Origin: Megascapheus bottae | Lineage: Eukaryota; Chordata; Mammalia; Rodentia; Geomyidae | NCBI GenBank assembly: GCA_024803745.1 | Contig: JANJXV010000151.1 | Location: forward strand, 2,170,001 to 2,234,000 | Direction of reading: 5' to 3' | DNA length: 64,000 bases | Shown: positions 10,749 to 23,044 of the stretch, piece after piece | Layout: each line of letters begins with the position of its first letter | Position numbering within the stretch: position 1 is the stretch's first letter | Program-made: the position numbers and the translations under genes | Notes under the pieces: model-generated | Told to the model about the DNA's origin: nothing | Databases searched by the model: none | What the model saw: the letters and a program-made list of their open reading frames with translations, nothing else

Positions 10749-12545
10749 TTTTCAAAGCTTTTAGTAGGGCCTGTGTCTTGACAGTTCTTGTGGTCCTTAG
10801 ATGGTATGCTGTTTAGGTGCCATTTCTTTCCCTATAATGCATTTATTTTGGTTTTGTATGTATAGAGCATCGTTGAGAATTCTCTGTAGTGTTGGTTTTG
10901 TTTCGACATATTGTTGCAGCTTTTCCCTGGAATGGAATGTTTTTATTGTTCCCTCAGTTATGAATGAGAGCTTAGCTGGCTACAGTATTCTTGGTTGGTA
11001 GTTATTTGATTTAAGGGCATGACATATATGCTTCCAGTCACTTCGTGCTAGCATGGTCTCTGCTGAGAAATCTGGGGTTATTCTGATTGGTTTTCCTTTA
11101 TAGGTTACTGATCCCTTTTCCCTGGCTGCCTTTAGGATCTTTCCTTTCGTTTCTATTGATCCAGTTCGGATCACAATGTGGCGGTGGGATGTTCTTTTCT
11201 GGTCAGGTCTGTTTGGGGTTCTAAAAGCTTCTCGTATCTGGATGGGCCTGCCCTTCTGGATATTTGGGAAATTCTCTGAGATGATTCCCTGAAGTATATT
11301 TCCAATACCATTGACCTCTTTCTCCACGCCCTCCTCAATACCAACTAGCCTTAAATTAGGCTTCCTAATTGTATCTTGGACCTCCTGAAGCGCTCTCTCA
11401 TATTTCCTAGATTTGGATTGACTCATTTTCTGTTCTTTATAATACCTAAATTATCTTCAGCCACGGAAATTCTCTCCTCTGCAATGTCTAACCTGCTATC
11501 AAAGCTATCTACTTTATTTTTCATCTCCGTTGCTTCTAATTGCTCACTTTTGATGCCTTGCATCCCTTGTTTTAGATCATGTATGGATTTCTTTATCTCC
11601 TTGATTTCCTTTTGAGTGGTTAGCTCAGTAGCTTTATTTTCGTTGGACATTTGCTGGAGTTTGGTCACGTTTTTATTTGTGGATTCTTTGAATTCATCCA
11701 TCTTTCTTTGAAAAACCTTTATTATGGCCTCCTTTATGGCTTCTTCTTTTTTACTTATCACCTTGTTTTTGCTTTCCTCTTGTTCAGGGATGGCTTCCTC
11801 CATTATCTCTTTCTTTATATTTTCACATTTTTCATTAATGATGTTTATCAATTGCATTTGTGTAGCAATTGGAAGACTCTCCTCTAGGTTTGCCAGTGAC
11901 TGTTCCATTGTCTGTTTACATTGGGTGGGGGATGTTGTTTCTTGATTTGACATTTTTCTTGATTTCTTGTCCTGCCCATTTGAAAATGGGAGCAAGATTA
12001 CTACTAAATACGATTATAGTTTTTCAGATATAACCAACCTAGACCTCTGTAGCTGGCAGACACTAGATGTTCACAAGTTTTGATTGGTATTATCACTCTT
12101 TCTTTTTGTGCACTTACAGACCAGCCTAATACAACCACTGATAAGCGATTTATACCCAAAACAATAAGCCTCTCAATCCAATCTCTATTGTCTTTAAGTC
12201 CCTCTGAGCCTAGAGAATGATTAACCACCTACATATACAATATTGCTCAACAGCCATCAAGTGTAGATCCGTGCAGTGTAAGGGTTGAACGACGAGCAGA
12301 GGTCCAGAGATAGAAAAAAAGAATGAGAGAGGTCAGGGGAGGTGCAAGAGGATTAACATAGGAGTGTAAGAATATTGTAGTAATGAAGAAAAGTTGTAGC
12401 ATAAGGATAACTGACATAAGTTGGTAAGTAGGTAGCATATTTGAGTACAAAGTTTGGAAAGTATTAGAATAAAACTTATGTGTTTCTGCACGACTAGCTC
12501 TTAGCCCAACCAGTGGCCTCACAGTGGACCATGGGATGGATCTGT
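10398..12545 (-). mobile_element. L1-A, 5' part only, copy 1
   Basis: Minus-strand L1 retaining its 5' UTR (about 12,000-12,545), ORF1 and the first 110 or so codons of ORF2. The rest of ORF2 and the 3' end are missing. The truncation point is the same in copy 2 (45,898), so it predates the segmental duplication. The right limit is placed where similarity to the L1-free flank at 31,057 begins. It is one of the two L1s bracketing the flank from which the 7.4 kb array grew. Confidence 0.85.
10786..11953 (-). pseudogene. L1 ORF1, copy 1
   Basis: ORF1p is the trimeric RNA-binding chaperone of the L1 particle. From the ATG at about 11,953 (MSNQETTSPT) an N-terminal coiled coil rich in Glu, Lys and Gln runs to GIIKNRK and stops. 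A second frame opens at an ATG overlapping that stop by four bases (ATGA) at 11,423-11,426 and encodes the RRM and C-terminal domain (KPNLRLVGIEEG, NFPNIQKG, AAREKG). It ends after YQPRIL at a TAG where the L1 family has Tyr before PAKLSF. The C-terminal domain continues in frame past the stop to about 10,786. Both lesions recur in the other copies of ORF1. Confidence 0.88.
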
Positions 12546-12654
12546 TTTTCTTGTCTACGTTGAGGGAAAGGGGTATTTCACAAGATGCAGAAGCGAAGAT
12601 TTCAGAAGCAAATGCTGTGAGTGAATTAGCTCGTAAAAAGCATTTTTATTTTCT

Positions 12655-12850
12655 TTTATCTTTCTGCCAGTCTTGGGGCTTGAATTCAGGGCCTGAGCAC
12701 TGTCCTCGGGTTTTCTCAAGTCTAGCCCTCTGCCACTTGAGCCACAGTGAAACATCTAGATTTTCTATCTATATGGTACTGAGCAATCAAACCCAGATCT
12801 TCATGGATGCTAGGCAAGCACTCTACCACTATGCCAAACTCTCAACCCTG
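12655..12850 (-). mobile_element. ID-type dimeric SINE in flank
   Basis: Minus-sense dimer ending with AGGCAAGCACTCTACCAC. It is present at the same place in all flank copies and, inverted, at 30,735-30,925, so it predates every duplication here. Confidence 0.85.
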
Positions 12851-13087
12851 ACATAGTAATTATAAAGTCATCATCATCATCATCATATCCAAATATCCTT
12901 TGTCCTACAAAGAATGAACACATATCTATGTGTGTAATGCTTTTTTTTTTAAATTTCACTAATTCTTCTGTGTTTTTCCCTCTTGCATATTTTACACATG
13001 ACAGCAAAGCAAATCATCAATAAAAAAGTGATTAGGATACAGAAACCTAATAATATCCTAGTAGATTGACGTCAAAAATATGTGCAA

Positions 13088-13290
13088 GATGCCCTGTGTG
13101 TTTGACCTAGTGGTAGAGTCCTTGGCTACAACGCAAAAAGACTCAGGTTTGATTCCTCATTACCACATACATAGAAAACGCTGCAAGTGTTGCTGTGGCT
13201 CGGTGGGACAGCTAAAGCCTAAAGAAAGACCAAGAACCATGTTCACACTCTGAGGTCAAGTCCCAAGATTAGCAAAAACAAAAAAAATTC
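13088..13290 (+). mobile_element. ID-type dimeric SINE in flank
   Basis: Plus-sense dimer with GGTTTGATTCCTC (B box) in the first arm and an A-rich tail. Present in all flanks and, inverted, at 30,315-30,505. Copy 1 has its own variant just before the B box (AACGCAAAAAG), whereas the three flanks of segment 2 share AAGCAGTAAGC. Confidence 0.85.
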
Positions 13291-13918
13291 GACAAGGGGC
13301 AAAATACAGGCAGAGAAGGCACTGTGAAGCAAATGTTTTGTAAAGGATGAGGGCAATATTGACCCTTAAGTCTGAATCTTACCTAAGAAAGGCTAATTGA
13401 GCCTGAGACCAGACTGGTAGTTGGGCCTAGTGGAAGATATTGGGATTGGACAAATAAGGTGTGCTGTTTACTACATCCACATGTATATTGTGAGATTGGA
13501 GGAGAGATTCAGCCTCCAGTATGTCTTTGGTGAGGTCTTATCTGAGCAAGGATCTTTGGTCATTGGGCCCTGAAAGGTGACCCTGCCTCCCTCACAATGG
13601 AACAGAATATGGAACCCTGGTAACCAAGCCACTGTATCTAACAACCAGCTCAAGCCAGCTCACTTGGCCTTTGGCTCAGGAGGAAGAAAGATGTTCCTGT
13701 GCTGTTGCCAAAGGTCAGGAAACTCAAGTCTCAGGCATGGAAGTTGTGGATATCTTACTCGAAGATGTACATGCTAGATCATTGCCAAGCCACAAATCCA
13801 GTATAACAGGCCTTTCTCTAAGAAGAAGGCCAGGAAAATCCAGGGCAACCAGATGAGGTAAAGTTCTAAGAAGAAATGTATTTGACCCCATCATCCTCCC
13901 CACACACTACAACTTTCT

Positions 13919-16900
13919 GTTTTTTAAATTTTTTATTGTAATTAGTAAAAGGGTTAGATGATATTTGCCAGATAGAAGGTGCATTAATTCACATACATTG
14001 ATACCCATTCACATGTCTTGGTACCCATTTCCCTCCAACCCCACAACCCCCACCCGTCTTGGTTTTCCCCCCTTCCCTATCAAATTTCAAATATCCAAAT
14101 ACAAATAAATTCAATATAACAGATAACAAAGTGAGATACTATACAAATATGGGATAACCAAGGGACAGCAAACGAGATGAGAGACAACCTAGTACTTTAA
14201 GGACAACAATCATTCATTATGTGGCTTTTGTTTCAATATCCTGGAGGTCCTTTCATTTAGCTTCACATTATATGGCCTTATATATGGCCTTTTTCTCTAT
14301 TGCAAATCTCTGCTAGTAGAGCCCAAGGTTTCTACTGATTATGAAGAATGAGGGAAACCACTGAGCCTAAGTTCCTTTGAGTCTGGCTTACTTCACTTAA
14401 TATGATTTGTTCTAAGTCTTTCCATTTCCTAACAAATGGGGCGATGTCATTCTTTCTGACAGCAGCATAGAATTCCATTGTGTACAAATACCACAACTTG
14501 TTGATCCACTCATCAACTGAGGGACATCTGGGTTGGTTCCATATCTTTGCTATGGTGAATAGTGCTGCAATGAACATTGTTGTGCTAGTGGGTTAAGTAT
14601 GCCCTTGTTTCTGGATTGTTGGGTAAATGCCAAGTAGTGGAATTGCTGGGTCATAGGGGAGTTCTATATTTAGCCTTTTGAGGCACTGCCACACTGCTTT
14701 CCATAGTGGTTGAACGAGTTTGCACTCCCACCAACAGTGTAGTCATGATCCCTCCTGGCCACATCCCCTCCAGCATCTGTTGTCATTCGTTTTCCTGAAC
14801 CTGGCCATTCTAACTGGAATGAGGTGGAATCTTAGAATTGTTTTGATTTGCATTTCTTTTATGACCAGAGATGTTGAGCATTTCTTCATGTGTCTGTAGG
14901 CCATTTTTGTTTCTTCTTCAGAGAAGACTCTCTTTAAGTCTTTGGCCCATTTTGTAATGGGATGGGTGTTACTTTGGAGGTTAGTTTTGGAGTGATTTAA
15001 TTTTTAGAGTTGTTGATATATTTAGATATGAGGGCTTTGTCCGTTTTTTGGTTGGTGAAGATCTTCTCCTACTCGGTAGGCTTCCTGATTAGTTTACTAG
15101 CTATATCCGTTGCCATACAAAAGCTCTGCAGTTTAATGCAGTCCCACTTTTCCAGCCTTTCTCTGATTTGTTGTGATTCTTGGTCCTTATTAAGAAAGTT
15201 ACGACCTGTGCCACGGAGGCCTAGTGTATCTCCTATTCCTTCCTGTAAACTTTTCAGTGTGTCAGCTTTTACCTCCACGTCTTTGATCCATTTGGAGTTA
15301 ATTCTAGTGCAAGGTGACAAAGAAGGATCCAAATTTAGTTTTCTGCAGGTGCTTAACCAGTTCTGCCAGCACAACTTGTTGAAGAGGCTATCTTTCTTCC
15401 ATTCTATGTTTGGCCATAGGTCTGTGGTTTAATATCTGGGTCCGCAGTTCTATTCCATTGGACCTCAGGCCTGTTCTTGTCCAGTACCAAGCTGTTTCGA
15501 GAATTATTGCTCTGTAATAGAGTCTAAAGTTTGGAATTGAAATTCCTCCAGCGCTGTTCTTTCTGCTAAGAAGTGTTTTTGCTCTGCGGGGTCTGTTATT
15601 ATTCCATATGAAATTCTGAATTGCCTCTTCTATTTCTTTAAAGAATGACATTGGGATGTTGATGGGTATTGCATTGAATTAGTAGATAGCCCTTGGCAAG
15701 ATTGTCATTTTCACAAAGTTGATTCTTCCAATCCAGGAGCATGGGAGGCTTTTCCATTTCCTTAGTTCTGCTTTAATTTCTTTTTTTTAGATTTTTAAAG
15801 TTTTCATCTAAACGTTCCTTTACATTCTTAGTTAAGCTAATTCCTATGTACTTTATTTTCTTTGAGGCTATTGTGAAATGAGTTTCTTTCCTGATTATTG
15901 CCACGTACCTCTCAGTGTTGGCGTAAAGGAAGGCAGTTGATTTGTGAGGGTTGATTTTATGGTCTGCTACCCTTCCCAAGCTTTGAATCAGCTGAAGGAG
16001 CTTGGGACTAGAGTCTATAGGATTCTTTAAATACAGAATCATGTCATCTGCAAAGAGGGATAGTTTTATTTCCTCTTTCCCTACTTTGATCACCTTTATG
16101 CTTGCTTCTTGCCTTATTGCACTGCCTAGGAATTCTTGTACTATGTTAAAAAGGAGTGGAGAGAGTGGGCATCCTTGTCTCGTTCCTGATTTTAGAGGGA
16201 ATGGCTTTAGATTTTCACCATTAAGTATAATACTAGCAGTGGGTTTCTCATACACAGCCTTTATTACATTGAGAAATGTTCCATGGATTCCTAGTTTCTC
16301 CACATCTTTTAACATAAAGGGGTTTTGGATCTAGTCAAATGCCTTTTCCGCATCTATTGAGACAATCATGTGATTTTATCCCTGCTCCTGTTGATGTGTT
16401 GAATTATATTAATTGATTTGTGTATGTTGAACCAGCTTTGCCTCCCTGTGATGAATCCAGTTTGATCATAGTGTATATTTTTTTGATGAGTTGTTGTAGA
16501 CGGTTGGCCAGTATTTTGTTGAGAAGTTTTGCATCGATGTTCATCAAAGAAATGGGTCTATAGATCTCTTTCTTTGATGAATCTCTGTCTGGTTTGGGGA
16601 TGAGGGATATACTGGCTTCACAGAATGAGTTTGGTAAAGAACCTTCATTTTCAATTTCGTTGAAGAACTTGAGGTGTATTGGTGTGAGCTCTGCTTTAAA
16701 GACCTTATAGAATTCAGCTGTGAATCCATCTGGCCCTGGGCTCTTTTTAAGTGGAAGTTGTCTAATTTCCATTTCTATTTCAGAGCTTGAAATAGGCCTG
16801 TTGAGTTGGGTTAGCTCTTCTTGGTTCAGTGTGGGTATGTTAATATTGTCTAGGAATTCATCCATTTCTTCTAGATTCTCAAATTTGTTGGCGTAAAGTT

Positions 16901-17627
16901 TTGAAAAGTATTCCCTCATGATATTGTGGATCTTGGTAATTTCTGTCATGATATTACCATTTTCATCTGCGATTTTGTTTATTTCGATATGCTCTCTCCT
17001 TTTTTTGGTAAGATTTGCTAAGGGCTTGTCAATTTTGTTAATTCTTTCAAAGAACCAACTCCTTGTTTTGTTGATTCTTTCTATAGATTTTTTTTATTCC
17101 AAATCATTTAATTCTGCTTTGATTTTAATAATTTGCTTTCTCCTAATGGGTTTAGGGTTGGTTTGTTGCTCTTTTTCCAGGAGGTTAAGGTGAAACACTA
17201 ACTAGTTGTTTTGCCATTTTTCCAACTTGCTGTTGTAGGCACTCAGTGCTATAAATTTTCCTCTGAGTACTGCCTTTGTTGTGTCCCTAAGGAGTTGATA
17301 TTTCTGTGCTCCTTATTGTGAAATTTCATAAACAGTTGGATATCTGTTCTGATCTCTTCGATTACCCATTGTTTTTGATTCAACAATGTGTTGTTCAGTC
17401 TCCATTAGTTACAGGGTTTTCGATCCAATTTGATGCCTTTATGGTCTGAGAGTGTGCATTAAAGGATTTCAGTGTTTCTGAATCTGTCCAGGTTTGTTTT
17501 ATGGCCTAAGATGTGGTCTATTTTAGAAAATGTTCCATGTGATGCTGAGGAAAACGTATATTGTGTTGTTACTGGGTGGAATATTTTGCAGATGTCTGTT
17601 AGATCTAGTTGGTCTATATAGTTGTTA
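13919..17627 (-). mobile_element. L1-B, 3' part, copy 1
   Basis: The poly(A) (T-rich on the plus strand) starts at about 13,919. The 3' UTR runs to 14,331, and ORF2 runs backwards to the endonuclease domain. The element then breaks at 17,627, where the next bases are reverse-transcriptase sequence. ORF1 and the 5' UTR are absent. Diagnostic 3' UTR variants (GTTTTTTAAATTTTTT tail, CAAATATGG, GTTTCAATATCC) match the L1 at 63,362 and differ from those at 48,547 and 55,947. Confidence 0.92.
14332..17627 (-). pseudogene. L1 ORF2, 5'-truncated, copy 1
   Basis: Minus-strand ORF2 in pieces. These are the C-terminal region ([18 protein letters not shown] and [10 protein letters not shown]), the thumb region, and the reverse-transcriptase core with [18 protein letters not shown] and the catalytic [12 protein letters not shown]. 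Upstream is the fingers region ([18 protein letters not shown]) and part of the endonuclease. Many frameshifts and stops split it. One is a missing base just before [15 protein letters not shown], shared by every unit; others are private, such as the in-frame stop at about 16,334. No product of full length is possible. Confidence 0.9.
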
Positions 17628-17775
17628 AATACAGAATCATGTCATCTGCAAAGAGGGATAGTTTTATTTCCTCCTTCTCCACTTGGATCCCCTTTATGCT
17701 TGCTTCTTGCCTTATTGCACTGCCTAGGAATTCTAGTACTATGTTAAAAAGGAGTGGAGAGAGTGGGCATCCTGA
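17628..17775 (-). mobile_element. Displaced L1 RT fragment at array edge
   Basis: About 147 bases of ORF2 reverse-transcriptase sequence (equivalent to about 16,030-16,172) are joined directly to endonuclease sequence. Unique DNA follows from 17,776. It is a rearrangement junction at the right end of the L1 cluster in copy 1. Confidence 0.85.
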
Positions 17776-19055
17776 ATGCTACCCCTTACCACTTTTATGC
17801 AAAGCTTAGGCCTGTGGCATTTTACGCACAATTCAACGCTCTGTTTTTTGCTGGTTAATTAGAGGTAAAAATCTTATGGAATTTATTGCGTGGCTGATTT
17901 TGAACTGGAATCCTCAGGTCTCAGCTTATCTTGAGTAGATAGGAGGACAGTACTTTTACAACCTGTATGCTCATACACATCGCTTCTGATCCAAACACTC
18001 ATTTTCAATTTAACTAACAAGATGTGAGGAAAGATGATTGACTGTAATTTACTAGATGGGCTTCTAGTCAGTATATATTTCCACTTCCACTCTGAAGCCA
18101 GGGAAATGTTTTTGGTACTTGTTTCAACTATCTCCCAAAGAGGAAATAATGTGTGAGTACGTATGCTAGTATTTCAGATAGGAGATGGACTTTGGTGTTT
18201 GGAACCTGTTGGGCAGAGTGTATCATCTGGGCTGTGATAACAGAGATGATGTTTCAGACAGGAATATTTTCATAACAGACAGACTTAGTCCAGATCCTTG
18301 GATTTCAGGCCTTGAGTAGATAGAATTACAAGTGTGAGCTGCCACCACCACCTGGTTCATTTTGGAAACCTTAATTGCTTCTCATTTGTTCCTTTCCTTT
18401 TTTGGAAGATTGATCTAAGCTGGCTGATTGTGCATCACAATGAAGTGATTGGCCTCAGGAATTGCAAATATTTGTTTCGTCAGCACGGAATGAATGAAAG
18501 TTGATCTAAACCCAATAGTATTTTCCTTCTGATAAATAGGGAACTTACTTATATCATTTTTCCTTGCCTTTGCTTTCCCAAAGCAAACAACATGTTTCTT
18601 AAAAACTATACTTCATGAGAATATTATAATTAGAAGCTATCTTCTGCACACTTCAGAATAGTCCTTGCATTTATAAACTTATATTACAATATTAGGTAGA
18701 AGAATGGTGACTGTTAGTTTCATAACTATTTCATATGTTTTACTCTTTAAGGCTCATTAACTCAAGAAGGGATTAAATACATTTAGATAATAGTAGATCA
18801 TAGCTGCTGCTGATTTGATGTGTGTGCAGATGATACACAGATTAATTAGGATTACTCAAAAGTTTTGTTCAAATTTTCAGTAGTAGAGTGCTATGCTAAC
18901 GGGAAGGTGATAGTAATGATGCTGAAATTCTATGAATCAGCTATGAAGCAGAATTTCAGGGGAGAGTATTTGCTAGGGACTTAATTTCTAAGACGCATAT
19001 CAAGAATATTGAACTATAACACCAAATGATGGACGACTCAGCGTCACATTTTGTT
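17776..19055. other. Unique non-coding sequence
   Basis: AT-rich DNA with decayed SINE arms near 17,810-17,990 and 18,290-18,360. No gene-like feature is seen. If the segmental duplication continues beyond the window, this is the sequence expected after the array. Confidence 0.5.
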
Positions 19056-19520
19056 TGTTTTATGCAAGTCTTGGGACTTGAACCCAGGGCCTGGGAACTG
19101 TCCTTAAATGTTTTTTTTTGCTTCAGGCTAGTGTTCTACCACTTCATCCACAGCTCCACTTCCAGATTTTTGGTAATGAACTGTAAATTAGAATATCATG
19201 CAATTTGTTTGGGCTGGATTCAAACCTGATTCTGTGTAGATAGGATTCCAAGGGTGAGCACAAAGAGCCTGGCTAGTATCATTCATTATTCAAGTCATGG
19301 GACTGAAATTCTGCACCTGGGTCTTGTCACTGAGCTTTTCAGCTCAAGACTACTGCCTATCCCTTGAGCCATAGGGCCACTTCTGGGTTTCTGGTGGTTA
19401 ATTGGAGATAAGAGTCACATGGACTTCAGTGCCCAGGCTGTCTTTGAACTGCTATCCTTGGATCCCAGCCTCTTGAGTAGCTACATTTACAAGTGTGAGC
19501 CACCATACCCAGCTAAATTA
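19056..19520 (-). mobile_element. Two minus-sense SINEs
   Basis: One element lies at about 19,060-19,275 and a second at about 19,290-19,515. Each has an ID-like arm followed by a 7SL-like arm (the second reads GAGTAGCTACATTTACAAG). They are tandem, in the same orientation. Confidence 0.82.
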
Positions 19521-19524
19521 TTTT

Positions 19525-19745
19525 TTAAGTTAATTTATTTTGTTAAGTCAATATATAGTTGGCATATGGTTACATAAGTAATGAACACATTTCTTAAGAA
19601 AATTGTTATCCCCTCCCTCATTTTTCTCTGTTTTCCTACCCTCAGCCCCCTCTCCACCCAGATTGTTCAGTTCATTTCCGTTTAGTGTCTTCCAAGTATC
19701 ACTGTTCAATTGGTTCACCCTTTTTCCTTTGTTTTTTTTTTTTTA
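19525..19745. repeat. Dispersed repeat shared with 26,090-26,230
   Basis: The run from a 'GTTACATAAGTAATGA'-like block through ACATTTCTTAAGAAAA to a C/T-rich end resembles 26,140-26,225 in the same orientation. It is probably an old interspersed repeat 3' end, family not recognised. Confidence 0.55.
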
Positions 19746-19949
19746 CCATTTTATTATACCCTCTCCATTCCAATTCACATAAACCTATGTACAAGACACA
19801 GGGTACCCGAATTCAACACAGTGACTACAGAGAATAAAACTAAAGGGAAAAAGAAGAAAAGAGGTAAAAAGCAAAGAAAATGAAAGAACATCATACAGTA
19901 CCTTAGAATCAACAACACTGAAAAAACAAAACATAAAACCTTGGGCTGA

Positions 19950-20400
19950 AAATGAAGCTTGCCTAGCATGTATGAAACCCTGGATTCCATTCCTCAGCAC
20001 CACATAAACAAAAAACTGGAAGTGCCACTGTGACTCAGCTGGTAGATTTCTAACGTTCAGCACAGAGTGTCTCCAAGTGACAAAAATCTGTCACATTTAA
20101 GTCAGGCTTCAAAACTTTGCTAGGAACCAGTTATGTGATTTGGAAGAAAGTCCAATTTTCAAAGAATCACTAGCCAGGCGCTGGCTAGTGTCATTCTACT
20201 AGCCAGGGAGAAGGTGAATCAAAGCCTTTGCAAGCAAAAAAACGAAAACAAAAAAAAACTGTAAGATTCTACTCTCCACTTATCCACCCAAAAACTAAGT
20301 GGAGTTGTGGCTAAAACTGGTACAGCATTAGCCTTGAGGAAAAAGATCTAAGAGACCTTGCCCAGGTCCAAAGTTCAAGCTCCCCACCAAGAAAGAAAAA
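19950..20400 (+). mobile_element. Plus-sense SINE fragments
   Basis: An ID arm at about 19,950-20,080 is followed by a 7SL/ID element at about 20,165-20,400 with an A-rich tail. Both are diverged. Confidence 0.65.
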
Positions 20401-21059
20401 AAAGGAGTACAGATACCTTAGTTTCAAAAGTATATCTGGATATCTTAGTAGATTTTTCTGATCTTTCCTCATTCATCTCATGGAACCACATAATCTTGAT
20501 CCTGATCTGACTAAGAGCCTGCATTGTGCTTAATAAATTCATTCCACATATTCCAGTAGAATCTTGACAGCTAACAGCCACTTACCAATGCTTTATTCTA
20601 CGTTTAGGCCAGTATGTCTTCATACCATCTACACAGTCAGCAATATCATCTTTCCAGAAGTATCATTGAGTGTAGAACACTCAGAACTAAAATAATTGCA
20701 TAAAGATGTAATAAAACCCCTTGATTCATTAAGAAAATTTCTGTACCACTTAGAGCAAGTACATTAGTGGTATTTACCTCTAGCCTCTTTTTTAAAAAAA
20801 TTTATTAACATTGAAATTTACATCATATTTCAAATGTCATGTTTAACCAACAAGTATTCAAGAAGGGAATCGCTATACAATCACTGGCACATAGATTTTA
20901 GAATATAGTAAAAGTTAAGCTGAGTCATTGTATGTCATAGATACAGATTAATCTATAATAAAACACATGTCTATAGAGTGTATAGTCTATCCTAGATTTT
21001 TATGTCTATGTAGTTATGTTTATATCTCCAAAATTATGTCCAGAACTTTGGGTATCAAC
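20401..21059. other. Unique AT-rich sequence
   Basis: No open frame with recognisable content and no repeat identified by eye. Confidence 0.4.
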
Positions 21060-21780
21060 TATTCAATCATCGCTCTACTACTGTTTGAAACTAATATCTA
21101 TATATTAAGGATACCATGTACCTTTTGTTCCTTGGTCTTGACTTATCTCACTCAACAGGATTCACTCTAATTTCATCCACTATCCCAAAAATGCCATTAT
21201 TATTTTTTTCTGTGCAGATCTTCTTTTTATGTATTTATTTTTATTGTAATTTATAGAAGGGTTACATTATATTCACCAGATAGAAGGTGCATTACTTCTC
21301 AAACTTTGATACCCCATGTAATGATATGGTCCCCATTACCCTTCCCCTACCCCCACTCATGTTCATTTCCCCCCTTCCCTATCCAATTTCAAATAACCAA
21401 TTAGGCACATATGAAATATATCAGAAAACAAGGTGAAATATTGTAACAATATGATATAACCAAGGGATAGCAAAAGAGACAACAGATCACATAGTTCATT
21501 AAGGACAACAATCACTCATTATATGAGTTTTGTTTCTTTATCTTGGAGGTCCTTACATTTAGTGTCATACTATTTGTCCCGATGTCTCTAGATTTTGTTC
21601 TATTATAAATCTCTGGTAGCAGAGCCCAAGGTTTCTACTGAATTGGACAAATGAGGGAGACTCTTGGGCCTATGTTCCTTTGAGTTTGGCTTACTTCACT
21701 TAATATGATTTTTTTCCTTTTCATCCACTTCCCCGAGAATGCCATTATTTTATCTTGTCGGTTGGCTATGTATCATTCCA

Positions 21781-21820
<40 letters not shown>

Positions 21821-21870
21821 CACATTTTTGTAGTAGGGCATCTGATTGTTTCCATCATCCAGCCTCATTT
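21060..21870 (-). mobile_element. Old L1 interrupted by a younger L1 3' end
   Basis: Diverged minus-sense L1 3' sequence flanks a less diverged L1 3' UTR (about 21,230-21,715) that parallels 13,919-14,400. Similar blocks (TTTCATCCACT... and ATGCCATTATT) occur on both sides of the younger piece. A GT microsatellite sits at the right end. Confidence 0.65.
21783..21819. repeat. (GT)n microsatellite
   Basis: A pure GT run of about 18 units within old L1 sequence. Confidence 0.97.
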
Positions 21871-21879
21871 TCTACAGAT

Positions 21880-22995
21880 ATTTTTATAGTCTCTTTTTTA
21901 TTTTCAGGGTAATGTATAGAGGGGTTACGATTACATTTACAGGTAGTGGACTGCATTACTTCTCACACATTTATTCCACTCCACATGTTTTTGTCCCCAG
22001 TTCCCTCTCCCCTCCCCTTCCCAATCATCTTGTTTCCCCCCTTCCCTTTCCTATTTGACATAAACAAATAAACATATATACAATATGCCAGGGAAAAAAT
22101 CAGATACAGTAACAATCTGACATTAAGCAAAGGGCAAAATAAGAGATGAGAAATAACATAGTAGTTTAAGGACAAAAATCACACAAGATTAAGAGCAACG
22201 ATGACACAAGATATAGCTCTTGTTCCCATATCCTAAAGATACTTTCATTTAGTCTCATCCTATATGACCTTATATACCTAGGTTTTTGAGTTATTGTAAT
22301 CCTCTGCTAGGAGAGTCCTAGATGTGAACTAATTGTTACAAATGAGGGAAACCATTGAGCTTATGTTTCTTTGGGTCTGGCTTGCTTCACTTAATATGAA
22401 TTTTTCCAAGTCTTTCCATTTCCTTACAAATGGGGCGATGTCTTTCCTTCTGATGGCAGCATAGCATTCCATTGTGTATAAGTACCATATCTTCTTGATT
22501 CAGTCATCTACTGAGTGGCATCTGGGTTGGTTTCATAGCTTTGCTATGGTAAATAGTGCTGCAATGAGCATCATTGTGCTAGTGGCTTTAGAATGTCCTT
22601 TTTTCTGGACAATAGGGTAGATGCCAAGTAGTGGATTTGCTGGACCATAGGGGAGCTCTATGTTCAGTCTTTTGAGGAACCACCACACTGCTTTCCCTAG
22701 TGGTTGAACGAGTTTACACTCACACGAACAGTGTAGGTGTGATCCCCCTGGTCACTTCCCCACCAGTATCTCTTATTAGATTTTTTGATAATGGCCATTC
22801 TGACTGGAGTCAGGAGGAATCTCAAAGTTGTTTTGATTTTCATTTCCCTTATTGCTAGAGATATGGAGCATTTCTTCATGTGTCTAAAGCCCATTTTAAT
22901 TTTTTCTTCAGAGAATACTCTTTTAAGTCTTTAGCCCACCTTTTAATAGGATGGTTGTTTCTTTGAAGATTTGTTTGGGAGAGATTCATTTTTTT
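21880..22995 (-). mobile_element. Truncated L1, minus strand
   Basis: Its 3' end is at about 21,880 and it extends into the ORF2 C-terminus up to about 22,995 (MKKCSISLAIREMKIKTT and LTPVRMAIIKKSN are readable, with private stops and frameshifts). It is more diverged than the array L1s, so it is an independent, 5'-truncated older insertion. Confidence 0.85.
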
Positions 22996-23044
22996 CAGCT
23001 ATAGATATATTTTAGATAACTACATATATTTTTGTAGAAAAAAG

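Larger units (their letters stand above)
12546..13918. repeat. Array flank sequence, copy 1
   Basis: A 1.37 kb non-L1 sequence between two same-strand L1s. It recurs at 47,181-48,546, 54,578-55,946 and 62,002-63,361, and in inverted, older form without adjoining L1s at 29,690-31,057. It holds two SINEs and a short ATC repeat (12,869-12,886). Several short frames in it (for example 13,577-13,777 on the plus strand) are open in most copies, but have no recognisable domain and accumulate amino-acid changes freely. Confidence 0.93.

Noticed and set aside
13577..13777. 66-codon frame repeated in every flank (48,208; 55,608; 63,023)
   Set aside because: Recurrence follows from the tandem array, not from constraint. 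The inverted copy and copy 1 carry amino-acid changes, and no domain is recognised.
15010..15432. Plus-strand frames of 120-140 codons across L1 ORF2 (also 49,658; 50,657; 57,059; 58,058)
   Set aside because: Antisense shadows of L1 ORF2, repeated wherever the L1 is.
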